Positions 8,732 to 18,971 of a stretch of DNA of 64,000 bases are shown in pieces. The DNA is taken from positions 496,001-560,000 of the forward strand of contig NZ_JABBXH010000004.1 in the NCBI RefSeq assembly GCF_012932965.1, written 5' to 3'. Numbering within the stretch: position 1 is the stretch's first letter; every line of letters begins with the position of its first letter. A model generated the notes under the pieces. It did no database searches, was not told the origin of the DNA, and saw only the letters and a list, made by a program, of their open reading frames with translations. The position numbers were made by a program, and so were the translations under genes. Origin of the DNA: Thalassotalea algicola (GTDB lineage: Bacteria; Pseudomonadota; Gammaproteobacteria; Enterobacterales; Alteromonadaceae).

Positions 8732-10189
8732 CTAATAACCTCGAGTAAGAATTTTTTCAATTTTTTCGGCTGAATAGTGCATCTGAGTTTTGTTTAGCCA
8801 ATAATTTGCGTTGTCGAGATCATTTAGCCGTAAGTACTCAAGTGAAATATTAAAATGAAAAGATGGCATGCTATACATTTTAGGTACCGCCTCTAACATT
8901 TCTATGTACTCTGTTGGAAGTTTTACGTCATGGTTTCTCAACAGTGTCCGCTTATTTAGCGGTTTAATTGCCATATGCTTAGTATTTTGTTGGCAAGTTT
9001 CAGCTAAAAATATACCGACCCCGGATTTAGCATAAGCCTGATTTAAAACTAGCTGTTGCTTTCCTAAGACTAGCGAAGCGTCGAGCATATGAAACCAAGG
9101 CAACTGCTTTACTTTGCTTATCGGCACTGAATATGAATATTCGTGCTGTTCTGTTAAGTGCTGCTCAATTACGGCAATGTTATAACCAATATCGAATGCT
9201 TCTTCATTGCACACTTTATGTTGTGACGATAATTCGTATTCATCAACAAAACCCAATAGGTGTGTCACTTCATGATTAAATACATTAATGTCGTCGTATC
9301 GGTCGATATATAGAATACCGTAATTCACATTTGCTCCACCTTTGGGAAGCATTACGCCGAGGTATGTGCTTTTTATTTCACTCGCATATTGCTGCCAAAA
9401 AGATTCATCACAGCTAATTGGCTGATTGGCATTACTTGTGCGGCTGCAGCTCTCACTATAACTTGGCAAATACCTTATTCGCTCAATACAAAGGTAGTCA
9501 TTTAGCACTCCCTGTTTATATTGTTTAGCTAATGTTTCAAAGTGTTGTAACCCCTCAAAAGTGCCAGCAACCAACGTTATACTTAAAGGGCAGCTAGTAA
9601 TCTTAGTGTTTTGGGGACTTGTTTGAAGAACATTGTACTTATCTAACAACTCAAGAAATTTTCGACTTTTTTCATGATGATTTAATTTGGGTACAAAGCG
9701 ATTAAGTTCACTTAATTCACCGATTGCCATTAGCGATTTTATTTTGAGAATCGCTAATGGTTGACTCTTAGCTATTAGCACATCATCGATTAAAAAATTC
9801 GCCTCTTTATATTGTCCATTTTCATAGTAATAATTTGCTAAATACTGTGTTGCCAATAAGTGCTTGCTTTTCGCGGCTTGTTTAAGCAACTCAATGCCTA
9901 ACTCTTTTTTACCCGAGGTTAGATAATATTCTCCTAATGAAAAAGAAACATCATGGTTTCCCTGTTCTACCAATCGATGAGCTATAGCTAGCCATGCAAG
10001 GCTGCCTCTTTCACTTTGTTCGAATTGATATAACTCAGCTGCTGGAAGTTGGTAGGCTAAAGCGTATGCTAGCGTAGCCTCCGAAACTTGATTAGTTTTG
10101 ATTTGAGATTGGAAGTAGCCCGAAAATAAAAATGAGCTTGATGACAGCGTAATCATCAAGCTCAATAATATAAGTGCTCTTACTAGCAT
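8732..10189 (-). CDS. Secreted or membrane-anchored Sel1/TPR-like protein with a zinc-peptidase motif
   Basis: The 485-residue product starts with a hydrophobic N-terminus (residues 1-25), a signal peptide or anchor. Residues about 40-190 contain Sel1/TPR-like helical repeats (SFSLGEYYLTSGKKELGIELL, TQYLANYYYENGQYKEANFLI). HEVTHLLGFVDEYE at about residues 306-319 is an HExxH zinc-binding signature with a following acidic residue, as in metallopeptidases. Family not recognised. It ends 14 bases from the upstream NlpI-like gene, so the two are probably co-transcribed and may act together at the cell envelope. Peptidase activity is inferred from the motif alone. Confidence 0.65.
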   Translation of the reverse strand: MLVRALILLSLMITLSSSSFLFSGYFQSQIKTNQVSEATLAYALAYQLPAAELYQFEQSERGSLAWLAIAHRLVEQGNHDVSFSLGEYYLTSGKKELGIELLKQAAKSKHLLATQYLANYYYENGQYKEANFLIDDVLIAKSQPLAILKIKSLMAIGELSELNRFVPKLNHHEKSRKFLELLDKYNVLQTSPQNTKITSCPLSITLVAGTFEGLQHFETLAKQYKQGVLNDYLCIERIRYLPSYSESCSRTSNANQPISCDESFWQQYASEIKSTYLGVMLPKGGANVNYGILYIDRYDDINVFNHEVTHLLGFVDEYELSSQHKVCNEEAFDIGYNIAVIEQHLTEQHEYSYSVPISKVKQLPWFHMLDASLVLGKQQLVLNQAYAKSGVGIFLAETCQQNTKHMAIKPLNKRTLLRNHDVKLPTEYIEMLEAVPKMYSMPSFHFNISLEYLRLNDLDNANYWLNKTQMHYSAEKIEKILTRGY

Positions 10190-10203
10190 ATAGCTCGTCG
10201 TAT

Positions 10204-11079
10204 TTAGTAGCTATTGTTTTGGCGGATCAAATCTAACTCTAACTTGGCATAACGATGCTCAACAAACTCATATACATTAGTGCTTAATGCAAGTTTAAAA
10301 AAGTTAATTGCTACTTTTTCCTCACCTTTATATTGCGCATATTTACCTAAGTAAAAGTATGCTTCACATAACCTATCTGTTAGTGCTTTATTTGAATGTA
10401 CATTTGCCGTTAATTGTTGAATAAACTGGCTTTGAGAAACTTCACCTAAATAAAGCTGGATGACTTGTTTGGCCCATACTTGCTCACTCACAAAACTAGA
10501 GCGTTCTTTCAATTTTTCTATTGCGACTTTATTGTCAACTTGCTGCTCCGCCAAATACAGCCATAATATTCGATAAGGATCATTGTTTTGTTTCGCTAAA
10601 AACACTTCAAAGTCATCAGCCGCTAATTGTGGTCTGCCGCCATAATATAAGGCAATCCCACGGTTTAAAAATGCATATTCATGTGCAGGGTTTAAGTCTA
10701 TAGCTGAATCAAATTGATCATAAGCCTGATTAAATTCTTGCATTTGCGTGAAATGAATCCCTAGGAAGTTGTATGCATCAACTAAGTCAGGTTTCAAACG
10801 CAGTGCTCGATTAAAGTCCAGTCTAGCTAGGTTTCTCAACCCAACGCTGTCATATATTACCCCTCTATCGTAATAAAGTTGTGCTTTCTGCATATCGTTA
10901 ATTTCAGCGCGTTGAATAACTTCTGTTAATCTTGCCAAAGCCACTTCACTTTTATAGCTAATAGGCATAGGTTCAGCTATTACTAGGTTACCTAAAGCTG
11001 AATTATTCGGTTGAGTTGTTGCGCAGCCTTGAATGATCAAAAAACAGGCAGCAAGGAAAATACTTGATAATTTTGTCAC
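10204..11079 (-). CDS. nlpI: NlpI-like TPR lipoprotein
   Basis: NlpI is an outer-membrane-anchored TPR adaptor that in E. coli binds murein endopeptidases and the Prc protease. A lipobox LIIQGC puts the lipidated cysteine at residue 19. TPR units follow from about residue 60 (AQLYYDRGVIYDSVGLRNLA, AYNFLGIHFTQMQEFNQAY). The length of 291 and the location downstream of pnp match the E. coli pnp-nlpI order. The start is a GTG preceded by AGGAA. A terminator lies between it and pnp, so it may have its own promoter. Confidence 0.9.
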   Translation of the reverse strand: MTKLSSIFLAACFLIIQGCATTQPNNSALGNLVIAEPMPISYKSEVALARLTEVIQRAEINDMQKAQLYYDRGVIYDSVGLRNLARLDFNRALRLKPDLVDAYNFLGIHFTQMQEFNQAYDQFDSAIDLNPAHEYAFLNRGIALYYGGRPQLAADDFEVFLAKQNNDPYRILWLYLAEQQVDNKVAIEKLKERSSFVSEQVWAKQVIQLYLGEVSQSQFIQQLTANVHSNKALTDRLCEAYFYLGKYAQYKGEEKVAINFFKLALSTNVYEFVEHRYAKLELDLIRQNNSY

Positions 11080-11134
11080 TTAGGAAAGTTCCTACGCTTG
11101 TCTAAAGAGATTGATTTACTTTTTCGAGTATATA

Positions 11135-11163
11135 AAAAAGGGAGCTTGATAGCTCCCTTTTTA
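11135..11163 (-). terminator. Intrinsic terminator after pnp
   Basis: GGGAGC and GCTCCC pair around TTGATA, flanked by A and T runs, 17 bases beyond the pnp stop. It separates pnp from nlpI. Confidence 0.85.
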
Positions 11164-11179
11164 TTGTTTAAATAAGTGA

Positions 11180-13315
11180 TTAATCTTGAGATTCTTCACT
11201 TTCTGAAGGAGCAGTTTCAGCTGATTCAGCTTTTTCTACCGCTTCTTTCATACTTAAACGAACACGACCTTGACGATCTACTTCTAGTACTTTAACCGTT
11301 ACTTCCTGGCCTTCACTTAGAACATCAGTAACAGCGTTTACACGCTCTTCTGATATTTGTGAAATGTGAACTAAGCCATCTTTTCCAGGTAATACGTTAA
11401 CAAATGCACCAAAATCTACGATACGTACAACTTTACCTTGGTAAATTGTGCCAACTTCGATTTCAGCCGTTAGTGCTTTAATGCGATTGATTGCATCTTC
11501 AGCTTGCTTACCATCTGTTGCAGCAATTTTAACAGTACCATCATCTTCAATTTCGATAGTTGTGCCTGTTTCTTCTGTAAGTTGACGGATTGTTGCGCCA
11601 CCTTTACCAATAACGTCACGGATCTTATCAGAGTTGATCTTCATCGTATGAATACGAGGAGCAAAGTCAGAAATATCATCACGTGCCGTGCTAATTGCTT
11701 CATCCATAACACTTAGGATATGAATACGAGCCGCTTTAGCTTGGTTCAATGCAGTTTGCATAATATCTTGAGTGATACCTTCAATCTTGATATCCATTTG
11801 CAGTGCAGTAATACCTTCAGAAGTACCTGCTACTTTAAAGTCCATATCACCTAAGTGATCTTCATCACCTAAGATATCAGAAAGAACAACATGGCTGTCA
11901 CCTTCCTTAACAAGACCCATAGCAATACCAGCAACAGATGCTTTAATTGGAACACCTGCATCCATCAATGCTAATGACGTACCACAAACTGAAGCCATCG
12001 AAGATGAACCGTTAGATTCTGTAATTTCCGATACAACACGTACAGCATACGGGAACTCTTCAGCTGTAGGCATAACAGCTAAAACACCGCGCTTCGCTAA
12101 ACGACCATGACCAATTTCACGACGCTTTGGAGAACCAATAAAGCCAGTCTCACCTACTGAGTATGGAGGGAAGTTATAGTGAAGCATGAAGCTGTCAGTC
12201 TTCTCACCCAAAATAGTTTCAACACGCTGAGAATCACGCTGCGTACCTAAAGTCGCAGTTACTAACGCTTGAGTCTCACCACGAGTAAATACTGCGCTAC
12301 CGTGCGTGCGCGGCAATACACCTGTCATTACGTCAAGTGCACGAACCATTTCTGGATCACGACCATCAATACGAGGGTGACCTTGAGTAATACGGCCACG
12401 TACTACAGTTTTTTCAAGATCGTGGAACAAATCTTTTGCTTCTTGAACGTTTAATTCAGCATCTTCGGCTAGTAACTTTTCTACTACTTCATTACGGATT
12501 TCGCCGACACGTTCATAACGCGCTGCTTTTTCAGTAATTTGGTAAGCATCATTTACTTGGCTTTCAGAAAGCTCAGCGATTTTAGCAATCAATTCTGCAT
12601 TTTTAACTGGTGCTTCCCAGTTCCACGATGGTGTATTTACTTCAGCAGCAAATTCTTTAATCGCATTGATTGCAGTTTGAGACTGTTCGTGACCGTATAC
12701 AACAGCGCCTAACATGACTTCTTCTGAAAGTACTTCAGCTTCAGATTCAACCATTAATACTGCAGAGTCAGTACCTGCAACAACTAAATCAAGTTGACTT
12801 GTTTCTAATTCTGACTGTAATGGGTTAAGTACATATTTATCTTCAGCGTAGCCAACACGAGCTGCGCCAATTGGGCCACTAAAAGGAACGCCAGCAATTG
12901 CTAGAGCAGCTGATGTACCAAGTAAAGAAATAATATCTGGTGCAATTTCTGGATTAGCAGAAACTACAGTAATAATAACTTGAACTTCGTTTGTAAATCC
13001 TTCCGGAAATAATGGACGAATTGGACGGTCAATTAATCGAGCCGTTAATGTTTCTTCTTCAGAAGGACGACCTTCACGTTTGAAGAAACCACCAGGTATT
13101 TTACCTGCTGCATATGTTTTCTCTTGATAGTTAACCGTTAAAGGGAAAAAGTCTTGACCTTCAACTGCTTCTTTCTTTGCAACAACTGTTACCAATACGC
13201 TGGTATCATCCATAGATGCCATTACAGCAGCTGAAGCTTGACGAGCTATAACACCCGTTTCTAACGTTACGGTATGTTGGCCGTATTCAAATGTTTTAGT
13301 TACCGGAGTAAACAT
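11180..13315 (-). CDS. pnp: Polyribonucleotide nucleotidyltransferase (PNPase)
   Basis: PNPase degrades RNA phosphorolytically 3' to 5' and is part of the RNA degradosome. The 711 residues contain two RNase PH domains (first about 10-230, second about 310-550), a KH domain ([20 protein letters not shown], about 558-577) and an S1 domain ([20 protein letters not shown], about 625-690), then an acidic tail rich in Glu and Ser. AAGGAAA precedes the ATG. It lies downstream of rpsO as usual, but a separate gene and terminator intervene. Confidence 0.98.
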   Translation of the reverse strand: MFTPVTKTFEYGQHTVTLETGVIARQASAAVMASMDDTSVLVTVVAKKEAVEGQDFFPLTVNYQEKTYAAGKIPGGFFKREGRPSEEETLTARLIDRPIRPLFPEGFTNEVQVIITVVSANPEIAPDIISLLGTSAALAIAGVPFSGPIGAARVGYAEDKYVLNPLQSELETSQLDLVVAGTDSAVLMVESEAEVLSEEVMLGAVVYGHEQSQTAINAIKEFAAEVNTPSWNWEAPVKNAELIAKIAELSESQVNDAYQITEKAARYERVGEIRNEVVEKLLAEDAELNVQEAKDLFHDLEKTVVRGRITQGHPRIDGRDPEMVRALDVMTGVLPRTHGSAVFTRGETQALVTATLGTQRDSQRVETILGEKTDSFMLHYNFPPYSVGETGFIGSPKRREIGHGRLAKRGVLAVMPTAEEFPYAVRVVSEITESNGSSSMASVCGTSLALMDAGVPIKASVAGIAMGLVKEGDSHVVLSDILGDEDHLGDMDFKVAGTSEGITALQMDIKIEGITQDIMQTALNQAKAARIHILSVMDEAISTARDDISDFAPRIHTMKINSDKIRDVIGKGGATIRQLTEETGTTIEIEDDGTVKIAATDGKQAEDAINRIKALTAEIEVGTIYQGKVVRIVDFGAFVNVLPGKDGLVHISQISEERVNAVTDVLSEGQEVTVKVLEVDRQGRVRLSMKEAVEKAESAETAPSESEESQD

Positions 13316-13338
13316 TTATATTTTCCTTATTTAAGACA

Positions 13339-13404
13339 CTAACTTACCTATTTAAGTTAGCTCTGTTTTCTTTCGTTTAATTTGCCCGCTAATTATAGCG
13401 GCAA
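13339..13404 (-). promoter_or_regulatory. Leader hairpins upstream of pnp
   Basis: Two stem-loops occur in the pnp leader: CTAACTT/AAGTTAG at 13339-13360, about 23 bases from the ATG, and a bulged stem at about 13382-13403 (TTGCCCGCT with AGCGGCAA). In E. coli the pnp leader stem-loop is cut by RNase III and mediates autocontrol; the same role here is inference. Confidence 0.4.
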
Positions 13405-13545
13405 GAATGGTATTTACTAGGGCGAATGCAAATTAAAACGCCAATGTCACAATTTATTACGACAATCTAATTTTTAAAGTCGAGATATTTGTATTAAATC
13501 ATCGATGATCGTATAAATAATGCGTCTGTTACGAAAAAATCGCTT

Positions 13546-14403
13546 ATGAAACGAATGAAGTTAGCAAAAAGTTTTATTACCTTGTGGTTTGCTTTTAGTG
13601 TGTTCAACAATGTCTATGCAATTGATGTGGTATACCCTGGTCACGAACGCGATGATTATTTCGTTTCAGTGTTACGTCACGCTTTATCTAATAAATACAA
13701 TTCAGAAAATTATCATGTAAAGGCATATGGATTAGATATGCCTAAAGGCCGTGCCTTTGATCTTATGGCTAGCAACAAAGGTATGGATGTAATGTTTGGC
13801 GGCTCAACATTAGAGCGTGAAAGCAAATATATGCCGATACGTTTTCCATTACTTAAAGGATTAAATGGTTGGCGAATACCGCTAGTTAATAAAGATAATC
13901 AATCATTATTTGAAAACATTACTGATGTAGAAAAATTAAATACCGTTAGTGCTGGCCTATTTCATACGTGGTCTGACACCCGTATATTGCAAAGCAATAA
14001 TCTCTTGGTTATTACAGGAAGTGATGCTGAAGGGCTTTACTATATGTTGCATAAAGACCGGTTTGATTACTTTCCACGTTCAGTATTAGAGGTGATATGG
14101 GATTATAAAGAACACGAACACCTGAACATCACCATCGATAAGCATGCATTAATCCACTACCCCACCGCATATTACTTTTATGTGAGAAATGGTAACTATA
14201 AGCTCGCACAGGCTATATCGAAAGGCTTGGAATTATCGTTCAAAGATGGCTCTTTAGAAAGCCTCTTTAATGAATTTTATGGCGACGTAGTTAGTAGAGT
14301 AAAAAATGAAAAACGGCATGTGATCAAGTTGCGAAATCCATTCTTGTCAAAAGAAACGCCGTTAGCACGTAAAGAACTATGGGTAGATTTAACTGCTCAA
14401 TAA
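13546..14403 (+). CDS. Periplasmic solute-binding-like protein (SBP family 3 type)
   Basis: The 285-residue product has a signal peptide (about residues 1-25, ending ...NNVYA) and then a periplasmic-binding-protein-like fold: GRAFDLMASNKGMDVMFGG near the ligand hinge and a C-terminal AISKGLELSFKDGSLESLFNEFYG typical of family 3 binding proteins. There is no transporter next to it, so it may be a sensor or orphan protein; the ligand is unknown. It stands alone on the plus strand between rpsO and pnp, two genes normally adjacent on one transcript. Confidence 0.7.
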   Translation: MKRMKLAKSFITLWFAFSVFNNVYAIDVVYPGHERDDYFVSVLRHALSNKYNSENYHVKAYGLDMPKGRAFDLMASNKGMDVMFGGSTLERESKYMPIRFPLLKGLNGWRIPLVNKDNQSLFENITDVEKLNTVSAGLFHTWSDTRILQSNNLLVITGSDAEGLYYMLHKDRFDYFPRSVLEVIWDYKEHEHLNITIDKHALIHYPTAYYFYVRNGNYKLAQAISKGLELSFKDGSLESLFNEFYGDVVSRVKNEKRHVIKLRNPFLSKETPLARKELWVDLTAQ

Positions 14404-14418
14404 TTAATATTCATGCAC

Positions 14419-14446
14419 AAAAAAAGGCGCCTAGGCGCCTTTTTTC
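14419..14446. terminator. Bidirectional terminator between rpsO and the binding-protein gene
   Basis: A palindromic GGCGCCTAGGCGCC core is flanked by A and T runs on both sides. It can end both the rpsO transcript (minus) and the gene at 13546 (plus). Confidence 0.88.
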
Positions 14447-14461
14447 TTAGAAAAACTAGGA

Positions 14462-14731
14462 TTAACGACGTAAGCCTAATTTACCGATTAATGCAGTGTA
14501 ACGTGCAACGTCTTTACGCTTTAAGTAATCTAAAAGCTTACGACGTGAACTAACCATGCGTAATAAACCACGACGAGAGTGGTGATCATGGATGTGCGCT
14601 TTAAAGTGACCTTGTAAGTGGTTGATTTGAGTAGTTAATAAAGCTACTTGAACCTCTGGAGAACCAGTGTCACCTTCTTTTGTTGCATATTCAGCAACGA
14701 TTGCTGCTTTTTGCTCTGCAGATAAAGACAT
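14462..14731 (-). CDS. rpsO: 30S ribosomal protein S15
   Basis: The 89-residue product matches S15 exactly in length, with the conserved [14 protein letters not shown] and [24 protein letters not shown] helices that bind the 16S rRNA central domain. It is the last gene of the rimP-nusA-infB-rbfA-truB-rpsO cluster. The 114-base gap upstream holds a perfect 9-bp hairpin that may be its autoregulatory leader. A strong terminator follows at once, so pnp cannot depend on this transcript. Confidence 0.98.
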   Translation of the reverse strand: MSLSAEQKAAIVAEYATKEGDTGSPEVQVALLTTQINHLQGHFKAHIHDHHSRRGLLRMVSSRRKLLDYLKRKDVARYTALIGKLGLRR

Positions 14732-14748
14732 AATAATTACCTTTTAAG

Positions 14749-14784
14749 TTTAGTGTTAAAAATCGCGTCAAGCCGAACACTAAA
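14749..14784 (-). promoter_or_regulatory. Stem-loop in the rpsO leader
   Basis: TTTAGTGTT (14749-14757) and AACACTAAA (14776-14784) pair perfectly over 9 bp, about 5 bases upstream of the AAAGG ribosome binding site of rpsO. In E. coli S15 represses its own translation by binding structured mRNA here; equivalence is inferred from position only. Confidence 0.45.
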
Positions 14785-14845
14785 TCAGCAAGACGTTCAA
14801 AAGAGCGCGTATTCTATACAGCCTACACACTCAATGCAAGTAATC

Positions 14846-15790
14846 TTACATTTGCTCTTGATGTTCTACGATTATACGCTTAGGCGCAACTAGTCCATCA
14901 TCATTAATTTGGCCAACACCAAGAAACTCAGATTCTTCGCTAAACACCTGAACGAGTCCTGACAATGGTGCATTTGCTACCTGTACCGGATTGCCATGAC
15001 GTAAATATATTACTGAACTATTATCTACTTCTACTTTAGGCATACCTTCCAACGCGGTTTCCATTGGCAGCAAAATTTCGTCCAAATACGTAGATGGTTG
15101 TATCTCTTCAGACTTTGCTTTTTGTAATAAGGCTTCAAGTTGCTCGATTGTTAACATCTTATCTCTTGGATAACTTCCCACGCTAACTCTTCGAAGCATT
15201 GAGACATGAGCACCACAACCAAGTAATTCACCTAAGTCATCGACAATTGTGCGAATATACGTACCTTTGGATACATGAAGTTCCATATCAACTTCGTCAC
15301 CTTCGAAACGCAAAACATCTAAGCGAAATACTTCAATATCACGAGCCTCTCTAGGTACTTCAATACCTTCTCGCGCGTATTTATATAATGGCTGACCTTG
15401 ATACTTTAATGCAGAATACATTGAGGGTATCTGCTGTGACTTGCCTCGAAACTTATCTACCGCTGCCAATAACTGGTCACTTGAAATCTCTACAGGCTTT
15501 TCACTTACCACATCGCCATCTGCATCACTGGTAGTTGTTCTAACGCCTAACTTTGCCGTCACAATGTAAGTTTTATCTGTATCCAATAAAAACTGTGAAA
15601 ACTTCGTGCCCTCACCTAAGCAAATTGGCAACATTCCGGTGGCTAAAGGATCTAATGCCCCAGTATGACCTGCTTTTTGAGCGAAATAAATTCGTTTAAC
15701 TTGCTGTAAAGCTTGGTTAGATGAGATCTCTAACGGTTTATCAAGTAATACAATGCCGTTGATTGGACGGCCTTTCCTTCTTCTAGCCAT
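14846..15790 (-). CDS. truB: tRNA pseudouridine(55) synthase
   Basis: TruB makes pseudouridine 55 in the T-loop of tRNAs. The 314-residue protein has the catalytic-aspartate motif [16 protein letters not shown] at about residues 41-56, the family II signature ([19 protein letters not shown]) and a C-terminal PUA-like region. It starts at ATG 15790, three bases after the rbfA stop, as part of the infB-rbfA-truB run. Confidence 0.98.
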   Translation of the reverse strand: MARRRKGRPINGIVLLDKPLEISSNQALQQVKRIYFAQKAGHTGALDPLATGMLPICLGEGTKFSQFLLDTDKTYIVTAKLGVRTTTSDADGDVVSEKPVEISSDQLLAAVDKFRGKSQQIPSMYSALKYQGQPLYKYAREGIEVPREARDIEVFRLDVLRFEGDEVDMELHVSKGTYIRTIVDDLGELLGCGAHVSMLRRVSVGSYPRDKMLTIEQLEALLQKAKSEEIQPSTYLDEILLPMETALEGMPKVEVDNSSVIYLRHGNPVQVANAPLSGLVQVFSEESEFLGVGQINDDGLVAPKRIIVEHQEQM

Positions 15791-15793
15791 CGA

Positions 15794-16198
15794 CTAACTG
15801 TCCTTATGGCCTTCATCAGTACTATTGTCACCCGCTTTGCGTTCATCTTCCGCAACAGCTTGATTAACTAAGTTTGTCATTCTAACGCCCTCGACGAGCG
15901 ATTTGTCATAAACAAAACGCAATTCAGGCATGATGCGCGCCTTGATACGTTTGGCTAAGACACTTCGAATAAAACCAGCCGCTTCATTTAAAATAACAAC
16001 GGACTCTTGTTCACTTTGACCTTCAAGGGTAAAGAAGGTAACGAAGACTTTGGCATAAGCTAGATCTCGTGTAACTTCTACAGCGTTAACCGTAACCATA
16101 CCTAAGCGAGGATCTTTAACTTCGCGCTGTATAATAGTGGCTACTTCTTTTTGGATTTGCTGACCTACTCGGTCTGTTCGAGAAAAATCTCTGCTCAT
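15794..16198 (-). CDS. rbfA: Ribosome-binding factor A
   Basis: RbfA binds the 30S subunit and is needed for 16S rRNA maturation and cold adaptation. I start it at ATG 16198 (MSRDFSRTDRVGQQIQKE, 134 residues), eight codons inside the longest frame, because AGGAG lies at the right distance and homologues begin there. The KH-like core includes DPRLGMVTVNAVEVTRDLAYAKV. A hairpin separates it from infB. Confidence 0.96.
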   Translation of the reverse strand: MSRDFSRTDRVGQQIQKEVATIIQREVKDPRLGMVTVNAVEVTRDLAYAKVFVTFFTLEGQSEQESVVILNEAAGFIRSVLAKRIKARIMPELRFVYDKSLVEGVRMTNLVNQAVAEDERKAGDNSTDEGHKDS

Positions 16199-16232
16199 AG
16201 AAACTCCTATGACATTCAGCAATTGCTGAGAT

Positions 16233-16258
16233 AAAAACGGGGGCTAAGCCCCCATTTA
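16233..16258 (-). terminator. Hairpin with T run between infB and rbfA
   Basis: GGGGGC and GCCCCC pair around a 3-base loop (16239-16253), followed on the minus strand by GTTTTT. It looks like a terminator inside the operon. It may be a partial attenuator or an mRNA processing/stability element that lowers rbfA-truB-rpsO expression relative to infB. Confidence 0.65.
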
Positions 16259-16280
16259 ATAATAACTTAGCAAAAAGAAC

Positions 16281-18950
16281 TTAAAGCGTTCTCTTCACCT
16301 CAACGGTTTCAAATACTTCGATTTGGTCACCCACTTTAACGTCATTATAGTTCTTAACACCAATACCACACTCAGTGCCGTTACGAACTTCTTGTACGTC
16401 ATCTTTAAAGCGGCGTAGTGATTCAAGTTCACCTTCGTAAATTACAACGTTTTCACGAAGTACACGAATTGGCGCGCTACGCTTGATGTTACCTTCAGTA
16501 ACCATACAACCTGCAATAGCACCAATTTTTGGAGACTTGAACACGTCACGTACTTCAGCAAGACCAATGATTTCTTGCTTAAACTCAGGAGCAAGTAAAC
16601 CACTCATCGCTTGTTTAACTTCATCAATAAGCGCATAAATTACGCTGTAATAACGTAAATCTACACCTTCAGTTTCAATCACTTTACGCGCAGCTGCATC
16701 AGCACGAACGTTAAAACCAACAACAATCGCATTTGAAGCTGCAGCCAATGAAGCATCAGTCTCAGTAATACCACCAACACCAGAGCCGATGATTTTCACC
16801 TTAACTTCTTCTGTTGATAGTTTAACTAAAGAATCTGAAATTGCTTCTAATGAGCCTTGTACGTCAGACTTAAGTACCACGTTAACTTCAGAAATATCAC
16901 CTTCAGCCATGTCAGAGAACATATTTTCAAGTTTAGCTTTCTGTTGACGCGCAAGTTTAACATCTCGGAATTTACCTTGACGATATAGTGCTACTTCACG
17001 TGCTTTCTTTTCATCTTTAACAACTGTGGCTTCATCACCTGATTGAGGAACACCAGAAAGACCTAAAATCTCTACTGGAATTGAAGGACCTGCAGATTGA
17101 ATCTGACGACCCAATTCATCACGCATTGCTCGAACACGACCATATTCAAGACCACAAAGTACGATATCACCTTGGTTTAACGTACCCTCTTGAACAAGCA
17201 CTGTCGCTACTGGGCCACGGCCTTTATCAAGTTTAGATTCAACAACAACACCGCTTGCCATTTTATCAACAACAGCGGTTAGCTCTAATACTTCTGATTG
17301 AAGTAGCACTGAATCTAATAAGTCATCGATACCTAAACCAGTCTTAGCTGATACGTGAACGAACTGAACATCACCACCCCAATCTTCTGGGATTACATCG
17401 TGCTGAGATAGCTCAGTTTTTACGCGATCTGGATCAGCAGTTTCTTTATCCATTTTGTTAACAGCAATGATAATTGGCGCATCAGCTGCTTTAGCATGTT
17501 GAATGGCTTCAATTGTTTGCGGCATCACACCATCGTCTGCTGCAACAACAATAATGACGATATCTGTCGCTTTAGCACCACGAGAACGCATAGACGTAAA
17601 CGCCGCGTGACCAGGGGTATCTAGGAACGTTACCATGCCATGGCCAGTTTCTACGTGATATGCACCGATATGCTGTGTAATACCACCTGCTTCACCTGCA
17701 GCTACTTTTGCTTCACGGATATAATCAAGTAAAGATGTCTTACCATGGTCAACGTGACCCATAATAGTAACAACTGGCGCACGAGTAATTGCATCACCTG
17801 CGTCACCACGATCAGACAGTACAGCTTCTTCAAGTGCATTTTCTTTAACTAGCACAACCTCACGACCCATCTCTTCAGCTACTAAAGCAGCCGTTTCCTG
17901 ATCGATTACTTGGTTAATGGTTGCCATTGCTCCCATTTTGAACATAACTTTTACTACTTCAGCACCTTTAACAGACATTTTATTTGCTAATTCTGCTACT
18001 GAAATTGTTTCACCAATACGAACTTCTTTATTCTTAATTTCAACAGGCTTTTGGAAGCCATGTTTCAAGCTTTGTGGTGCAGATAACGTTTTCTTCTTAC
18101 CTTTACCTGTTCTTACTGGTTTATCTTGGACAGCCTTTTTCTTCTTACGGCGACGCCCAACACCTTCATCTTGAGCATCTACTTTGTCTTCAGCTTCCTG
18201 CGCATAAACAGAAGAAGTTACGTGAACAACATCGTTTTCATGTTTCTTACGCTCTTCTTCTTCTTTTTTCCAGCGAGCTTCATTTTCTTCAGCAAGTTTT
18301 TTCGCAGCTTCCGCTGCGGCTTTCGCTTCTGCTTCCGCTTTCTCAGCAGCTTCTTTCTCTGCAATTAAGCGAATTCGCTCTGCTTCATCAGCTTCAGCTT
18401 TTTCCTCAGGCGTCATTGCAGCTTTTGCCGCTTCAATTTCTTCCGCTTTTGCTTTTGCCGCTTCTTTTGCTTTAGCATCCGCTTCTGCTTTAGCCTTCGC
18501 TTTAGCTTCTGCATCTGCTTTTGCTTTAGCTTCTGCTTCTGCTTTAGCTTTTGCCGCTGCTTCTTCTGCTGCTTTAGCATCCGCTTCAGCTTGTAGACGC
18601 GCTTCTTCTTCAGCTTTTTCTTGCGCTTCTGCTAACTGCTGCTCTTCTAATTCGCTGCGTTTAACATAAGTACGCTTTTTACGTACTTCTACTTGAACTT
18701 GCTTAGCTTTTGAACCACTACCTACAGATAAGGTGGTTTTCTTCTTGCGGCTTAGCGTCATTTTACTTGGCTTAGCTTCAGAATCATCACCATGCTGCTT
18801 TCTTAAGTAAGAAAGCAAAGATTCTTTTTCTTGCTCTGTTACTATATCTGCTGCATTTTTTGTTACACCAGTCTCTGCAAATTGACTAATAAGGCGGTCT
18901 ACCGGAGTGCCGACTTCATTGGCGAGTTCTTCAATCGTTACATCTGCCAT
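16281..18950 (-). CDS. infB: Translation initiation factor IF-2
   Basis: IF-2 is the GTPase that brings initiator tRNA to the ribosome. The 889 residues comprise an N-terminal IF2-associated domain (1-50), a long Ala/Lys/Glu-rich helical linker (about 85-250, with runs such as [20 protein letters not shown]), then the second N domain and the G domain with GHVDHGKT (Lys404) and NKMD. C-terminal domains that bind fMet-tRNA follow. The start (ATG 18950) has GGGAG upstream. The charged linker length varies widely in this family. Confidence 0.98.
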   Translation of the reverse strand: MADVTIEELANEVGTPVDRLISQFAETGVTKNAADIVTEQEKESLLSYLRKQHGDDSEAKPSKMTLSRKKKTTLSVGSGSKAKQVQVEVRKKRTYVKRSELEEQQLAEAQEKAEEEARLQAEADAKAAEEAAAKAKAEAEAKAKADAEAKAKAKAEADAKAKEAAKAKAEEIEAAKAAMTPEEKAEADEAERIRLIAEKEAAEKAEAEAKAAAEAAKKLAEENEARWKKEEEERKKHENDVVHVTSSVYAQEAEDKVDAQDEGVGRRRKKKKAVQDKPVRTGKGKKKTLSAPQSLKHGFQKPVEIKNKEVRIGETISVAELANKMSVKGAEVVKVMFKMGAMATINQVIDQETAALVAEEMGREVVLVKENALEEAVLSDRGDAGDAITRAPVVTIMGHVDHGKTSLLDYIREAKVAAGEAGGITQHIGAYHVETGHGMVTFLDTPGHAAFTSMRSRGAKATDIVIIVVAADDGVMPQTIEAIQHAKAADAPIIIAVNKMDKETADPDRVKTELSQHDVIPEDWGGDVQFVHVSAKTGLGIDDLLDSVLLQSEVLELTAVVDKMASGVVVESKLDKGRGPVATVLVQEGTLNQGDIVLCGLEYGRVRAMRDELGRQIQSAGPSIPVEILGLSGVPQSGDEATVVKDEKKAREVALYRQGKFRDVKLARQQKAKLENMFSDMAEGDISEVNVVLKSDVQGSLEAISDSLVKLSTEEVKVKIIGSGVGGITETDASLAAASNAIVVGFNVRADAAARKVIETEGVDLRYYSVIYALIDEVKQAMSGLLAPEFKQEIIGLAEVRDVFKSPKIGAIAGCMVTEGNIKRSAPIRVLRENVVIYEGELESLRRFKDDVQEVRNGTECGIGVKNYNDVKVGDQIEVFETVEVKRTL

Positions 18951-18971
18951 CTATATTTATCTCCCGGCGTC

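Noticed and set aside
18074-18475. 133-residue plus-strand frame opposite infB
   Set aside because: It is a Leu-rich shadow of the Ala/Lys/Glu linker codons of IF-2 with no ribosome binding site.
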